The translations under genes and the position numbers were made by a program. A DNA stretch of 64,000 bases from Cristatella mucedo. Its lineage: Eukaryota; Bryozoa; Phylactolaemata; Cristatellidae. Below the pieces are notes generated by a model, which saw nothing but the letters and a program-made list of their open reading frames with translations, was not told where the DNA came from and ran no database searches. The DNA is taken from assembly GCA_009760855.2 (NCBI GenBank), contig WPIO01000063.1:34501-98500 (forward strand). Reading direction: 5' to 3'. Shown one piece after another: positions 58,929 to 64,000 of the stretch (the first letter of the stretch is position 1; every line of letters begins with the position of its first letter).

Positions 58929-61900
58929 CTACGTATCGACGAAGTCCTTTAGAAGTGTCAACCTCATCTTCTCAGCAACATCCCTCTGATTCTCCAGCTC
59001 CTAAAAAAATGAGCAAAACAATGCAAATGTGCATTCACCTCATTTCATGCATAGATAAGAGTTATGGTAGGCATACACACGGTCATGAATGATTCGGTCG
59101 AGAGAACTGAAACTCATCTTCCGGCCACACGGGGTTTTTCTGCCTCCTTCCCTTGTTTTGTTTCAAGCAGACTCTTCTCCGTAACACCCTCTCTTTATTG
59201 GCTCCTCTCCTTTTTCATCCTCTGTGTGCCCCTACCTCCTTTTTTCTATCCCTTTCCTATCTAGCCCTCCACCCTCTCTCGTCTTCATCTCTGAGCTGAT
59301 TCAACAGTTTCATTTGTATAGCAGCAGAAGAGCCTCAACGGCTATAACCACTCTTTGCAGTGAGCAATAAAGGATCTCCCACTGCAGAACTCCGACCCAA
59401 GTCCAGGGTCGAGAAGAGTGAATGCCTTACCTGCTGGTCTAAGACCCAGAGGCAATAACCGAGATCTATTAACAATGAATAAGCAGTCCAAATCCAATAT
59501 GGTAGCATTCATGCTAAACTCATATCCAGAACAATGCAAAATTGTAAAAGGGAGGTTAACGCTGAACTGCTCATGTCAACCAATCATGGAGGAATCTTGG
59601 AGTGACACACTCCCTTTATGGTGTGCCACGACGCTTTTGGAGCTTCAGCCTCACATGTTTGTCACCACTCTAGATCAGATGCAAGAATAAAGCAAGCAGT
59701 TTTTATAAGCTCCTTGGGTAGTGTTGACATGAATTTCGTTGGTTTAATTAGAGAACATAAGCTGTTTTGAGTTTCGGCATTGGTTTCTACTGCATTAGAT
59801 CCTGGAGGCATCTCTCTTTACCCGAAGGTGCCAGGGCTGGATGAGTCATAGCACGGGTTGCCTTTTCTTTACAACATCGATATTTTCTAACGACGATCTT
59901 TTCTAACCATGCTTGGTAAGCAAACTAAAAGGTTGTTTGCTGTACTTTTGGGACATCACAGCCAGGGCCACTCCGAAATTTCAAGCTTTACACCGAACGT
60001 ACAGGTAAATCAGAGGCAAATATCATGCAACAAAAAATGATATAAGGCTCTTCAGTGCGTGTACTAATAAATTATAAAACAATGGCTATTACTTAGTCGA
60101 TATCAAAATCAGTGCAGAATCCAAATCTGACTCCACGAAGGACACCATTGGCCCCAAAACAGCTATCATCAGATCTCTTATTTTTTCTGTCCCTCTGTAT
60201 CGCCCTCGTTCACACGTTAACTACGATAATAACGTTAACTACGATAATAACGTTAACTACGATAATAACGTTAACTACGATAATAACGTTAACTACGATG
60301 ATAACGTTAACTACGATAATAACGGTAACTACGATAATAACGGTAACTACGATAATAACGGTAACTACGATAATAAAGGTAACTACGATAATAACGTTAA
60401 CTACGATAATAACGTTAACTACGATAATAACGGTAACTACGATAATAACGGTAACTACGATAATAACGGTAACTACGATAATAACGGTAACTACGATAAT
60501 AACGGTAACTACGATAATAACGGTAACTACGATAATAACGGTAACTACGATAATAACGGTAACTACGATAATAACGGTAACTACGATAATAACGGTAACT
60601 ACGATAATAACGTTAACTACGATAATAACGTTAACTACGATAATAACGTTAACTACGTAAATCGGTCGAGGTAATCTGGCCCTGATACAATGGACCGTTG
60701 TAGGCTACACTGAGGAAACTAGGAAATGACCTCAGCACACATATCCTACTAAAATCAAGTTCCAGCTTGAGTAGTGATCTCCGACGTTCAGGACGAAGAT
60801 AACCATTACGAGGATGGTGACAAGTGGAGACAACAACAGTAATCACTCAAATACATGTAGGTATTGTGACCAACCACTATGCCACCATTATTGTAAAGAG
60901 ACATCAGAATATAACCAGTAGCCTATTGATTAGTTCAACTAAACAAGCATCGTTTATGCATAGAGCCGGCTCACTTTCTGCTCTAAGTGCTGTGCCCACA
61001 GCAGGTTTCTCAACATGGTCGCCAGCAGCTATTTATATTTACATTAAATAAGCACGTTTTAGACCTTATTTTGTTAGCTTGGGGTTAACGATTTTTGGTG
61101 TAGTGTTTAGAGGTTGAATGTTTTTGGGTTTTAGGTTTAGGGATCGATTTTTTATTTACTGGGTTTGAGGTTTTAGATTTGGAGTTTTGGTTTTAGTACA
61201 AACTCTATGCAGAAAAGCTATCTCAAAATATGTTTACTAAACTTAAATATAAAAAGATGCTGGCGACCATGTTGAACAGCCTGCAATGAGCACAGTGCCA
61301 ATACCAAAAAGTAAGCTACTGCTTGCACAAACGATGCTTCATCAGCTGGATTAGTCAGCCGAGATCAAGCCTGACGACAATGCTGAGTAATATAAATGCA
61401 TGCCAACGTGCACCTGACTGGTTACCTCAGGTAAGGTCAAGGTTTTGGCCAAATCTGGCCGTGCCCCTAATAACAGGACCTTTCTCTCACTGTGCTAAAT
61501 CTGACAGCAGCTTCAAAATGCAGCAGTAAAATGGCAACAAATGAACGGCTGCTAAAAACTGCCAATAAGTAATGAAGCCTACAAAAAGCAAGCACATAGC
61601 TGCAGTGCACGAGAGGGATAGTGGTAATAAAACATTGGGGATTGTAGAAGAACAGTGGCGACTGGTGGACTGAATGATCAGTTGCCATTGACTGGCTATC
61701 GCACATGTATACTAATTTCCAAAAGGTATGTCAATCATCCCATGTACAGCAACCAAAATTGACCAGCTGATCGACACATGGCAAGCATATTTGTGCCACG
61801 TGTGACAACCGGAGATGCAGAAGAGAACTATAATGGCAGGTCGCTCACACAAAACACGACATACCCCTCTCTTGGGAACTTCGTTCTGGATTTTCCAGGA

Positions 61901-63635
61901 TAGATTTTCAACTTCTAGCTGTAGCTTGGCCTGCTGGTATTCAAACTGAAAGATAATATCAAAGTGGAATGTAATTCAGGGTTTCATAACCGTATTCTCC
62001 GGTGGTGTACATAAAGCTCCTGGAGAGAAATTAAGTCCTTTCAGGGCTACCCAGATAAAGTATATATACACTGCTGGCTGGCCCAAAACATACAACATGG
62101 GGATCAAAATTAAACTCAAATATTTCATTGTTTCATGGACTGTTGGCCAACAAAATTGCACCCAAGTATTGGATTTCCATCAGTTAGCAGTATTTGTAAA
62201 AAAAAATCCTATTTTATCACCCGGATTTTCTTACAAGGTGCCAAACATGTGCAGCAACCCTGTTTTGTGGTATCTAGGAAAATTTCTTGCTACTGACACC
62301 GTCACCATTTTTGACAGATATTATTTTCTAGAACCGTCGGAGCAATGCAAAGTAAGATTTGCTAAGAACATCGAGTATCTGCCCCTCTAAAAATGTATCC
62401 CAATAATATAATCGTGCTGGGAATGTTTTCAAGTTATCAAGAGTTTGAAGCATACTTTTAGAGCATGTACAACTAAAGGCTTGACATGGTTCGAAAAGAC
62501 GTGAGAAATCAAGTATTCAAAGGCAAAGTATGCCAACGCTTATTAACAATGGGACAATGGATTCTTTTAAATTATTTCAAAGGTCTTAACTCTCGCGTTG
62601 CCAAATTCACTTACTAAATTGAACCACTTTCTCCCTATTTCAGCTTAAACTTTGCAGAACATGCAGATCGCCTTGCTTTTGGCATTTCTGGCATCTGCCA
62701 AGACTTCACCACCGGTCTAGTCTGCATCTACATATGTGCAAAACCGGATGTCCCAAACCTAGACCATTCCTGAAGAAAAAGTGCCTGGCAAAGAGGATCT
62801 TAGGCACACCCAAAACCTTTAATTGGCAGTGTCAGAGTGGTGCAAGAAAATAACTATCCTTCGAAAGCCGAAGCTTTTGCCACGCTCAATTGAAACTGCA
62901 AAACAACCTTATAGTAGTATTTTTGGACACTGACTTGACAAAAATCTGTAACGTTTGAGATTTTCGTTGACTCAGAGGCTGCATGGATTTTTGGGCCAAC
63001 ACTATATATATAAGTGTATACATATGTACACATGTATTTATTCCTTAATGGTAGGCCTGCTAGTAATTTTACAGCAGCCTTAACCTGTGGCTTGGTGATG
63101 CAGTGATAAACACCTTGCAAGTAGCTAGGAGCAGACACCTTTCATGTAGATCTCACTAACACAGCATTCCAAGGAATAAGCCGGAAATGGCAAGGTGTCA
63201 AATGGCTAGCTAGCATCTTATCACAAGCATTCTCCGAACTCAATGGTGTGTATAATCTATCATATGTAATAAGTATTTACATATGAGACAGTCCTAAACA
63301 GGTAAATCCTCACAGAAGTTACCCTGTCCATGAATGAATTTAACTTATTGAAAACCAAATGAAAATAACGTTCCAACATATATGACAGCAAGTGGCTGAA
63401 AGATTTGAATTCGGCCATACCTGCTATCATATTTAGTAGGGACCCCACATTTAGGGAGTGAAAATTAAAGATAAATGCAAAAAGGAAGGTCCATATTAAG
63501 AACCCAATTTCAACGCTGAAATAATTCAATCAAACTAGCACAATCCACAGGCTTTGAAATACTCACCAAATCTTTACGCATTCCACTCTCCATGTAATAT
63601 GCATAAGGGTATGTATACTGAAGCGTATAGCGACA
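58929..63635 (-). CDS. ARIH2: ARIH2 (TRIAD1) RBR E3 ubiquitin ligase, last three exons (5' part beyond window)
   Basis: On the minus strand three exons join in frame: 63635-63567 ([20 protein letters not shown] and KDL), 61945-61865 ([20 protein letters not shown] onward, 27 codons) and 59000-58929 ([20 protein letters not shown] then VDT and stop TAG). Donors are gtgag and gtatg; acceptors are ttgcag, ttcag and ttttttag; introns are phase 0. The sequence is very close to the C-terminus of animal ARIH2 as I recall it, covering the end of the autoinhibitory Ariadne domain. ARIH2 works with neddylated cullin-5 ligases and transfers ubiquitin to their substrates. RING1, IBR and RING2 lie outside the window. 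Exon lengths 69, 81 and 72 equal those of exons 10-12 of copies A and B. The 2.9-kb last intron holds an 18-bp minisatellite and a SINE. Confidence 0.93.
59300..59435 (-). mobile_element. tRNA-derived SINE in the last ARIH2 intron
   Basis: Minus strand: gacttgggtcggagttctgc (decayed B box), ggagatcctttattgctcac, gagtggttatagccgttgag and gctcttctgctgctatac, in the order seen in the copy at 54195-54350. Confidence 0.6.
60214..60657. repeat. 18-bp minisatellite, about 25 units, in the last ARIH2 intron
   Basis: Unit acgttaactacgataata with two main types, GTTAAC and GGTAAC. The order is six T-type (one with gatgata), four G-type (one starting aagg), two T-type, ten G-type, three T-type. The unit is six codons long and free of stops in one frame, giving a Thr/Ile/Leu/Val open frame that is not a gene. 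Confidence 0.97.
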
Positions 63636-64000
63636 CTGCAAAAAATCATATATAAACTAGGTGAGATCTGATTGAAATAAGTAAATATAGATACAATTGA
63701 TGCATGTTAAACAGAACACTAGAAACAGTTGCAAACAAATAGGGATCTGTTGCAGCAACAAAATAAGCAGAAGCAGTAGAATCTCAGGTCAATTACTAGA
63801 GAAGCCATATTTAAGCATAGAAATATATGCATAGATAAGCATAGGGTGTTTCATTCAAGATGCTGAGTTCATCCAATTCGTGAAACAAGCTTTGTAAGTG
63901 TGAATGTGCATATCAGTTGAATTAATGCAGCATCTGTGCCGAGTGGTAAGCTGGCTTGTTCCATCAGATGCAGGCCATTGTGAGTTAATCTCCCATAGTT
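63636..64000 (-). other. ARIH2 intron at the right edge
   Basis: Lies upstream (minus strand) of the exon ending at 63635. No exon resembling the preceding ARIH2 exon (the helical segment before CRYTLQY) is visible, so the intron continues beyond the window. Confidence 0.5.

Noticed and set aside
60112-60660. 182-codon Thr/Ile-rich frame
   Set aside because: Product of the 18-bp minisatellite in an ARIH2 intron; no start context or domain.

Overview
This window is intron-rich nuclear DNA from an animal, most likely a non-model invertebrate. The evidence is genes broken into small exons by GT-AG introns, with reading frames that join into animal families (ARIH2, ALKBH4, an EF-hand protein). 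There are also many decayed non-LTR retrotransposons, tRNA-derived SINEs, a pogo-like DNA transposon remnant, and long micro- and minisatellites. Nothing bacterial is present: no operons, and almost all long open frames are satellites or transposon shadows. The species cannot be named from the sequence.

Layout. 1-6081 (+): the 3' five exons of an EF-hand protein gene. 6082-10740: no host gene recognised; it holds a decayed LINE of a second family, a 15-bp minisatellite of about 61 units and a TA/GA microsatellite. 10740-23835: unit A of a large direct duplication, carrying an intact 12-exon ARIH2-like RBR E3 ubiquitin ligase gene (13875-23483, +). 23836-29620: LINE body, a GC-rich dispersed element and spacer. 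29620-47045: unit B, the second copy. Its ARIH2-like gene (34829-46700) is a pseudogene with stops, frameshifts, a lost zinc ligand and a lost TATA-like box. 47046-52035: transposon debris, a GC-rich tandem repeat and a CT/AT microsatellite. 52036-56994 (+): a complete three-exon ALKBH4 dioxygenase gene. 58929-63635 (-): the last three exons of a well-conserved ARIH2 gene that continues beyond the right edge.

The central biology is a local family of three ARIH2-type genes. The conserved gene at the right edge (minus strand) and copies A and B (plus strand) share exon lengths and intron phases at the three exons where all can be compared, so the copies arose through DNA, not through mRNA. Identity between A and B changes abruptly along the unit: about 94-98% in exons 1, 3, 4 and 6, but about 77-88% in exons 5, 7 and 11. 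This points to gene conversion between the copies. Copy A is open throughout but has Met instead of the His two residues after the RING2 catalytic Cys, so it may be a divergent ligase with changed chemistry.

Exon calls were made by eye from splice consensus, reading frame and recalled family sequences. Exact ends of mobile elements are approximate.
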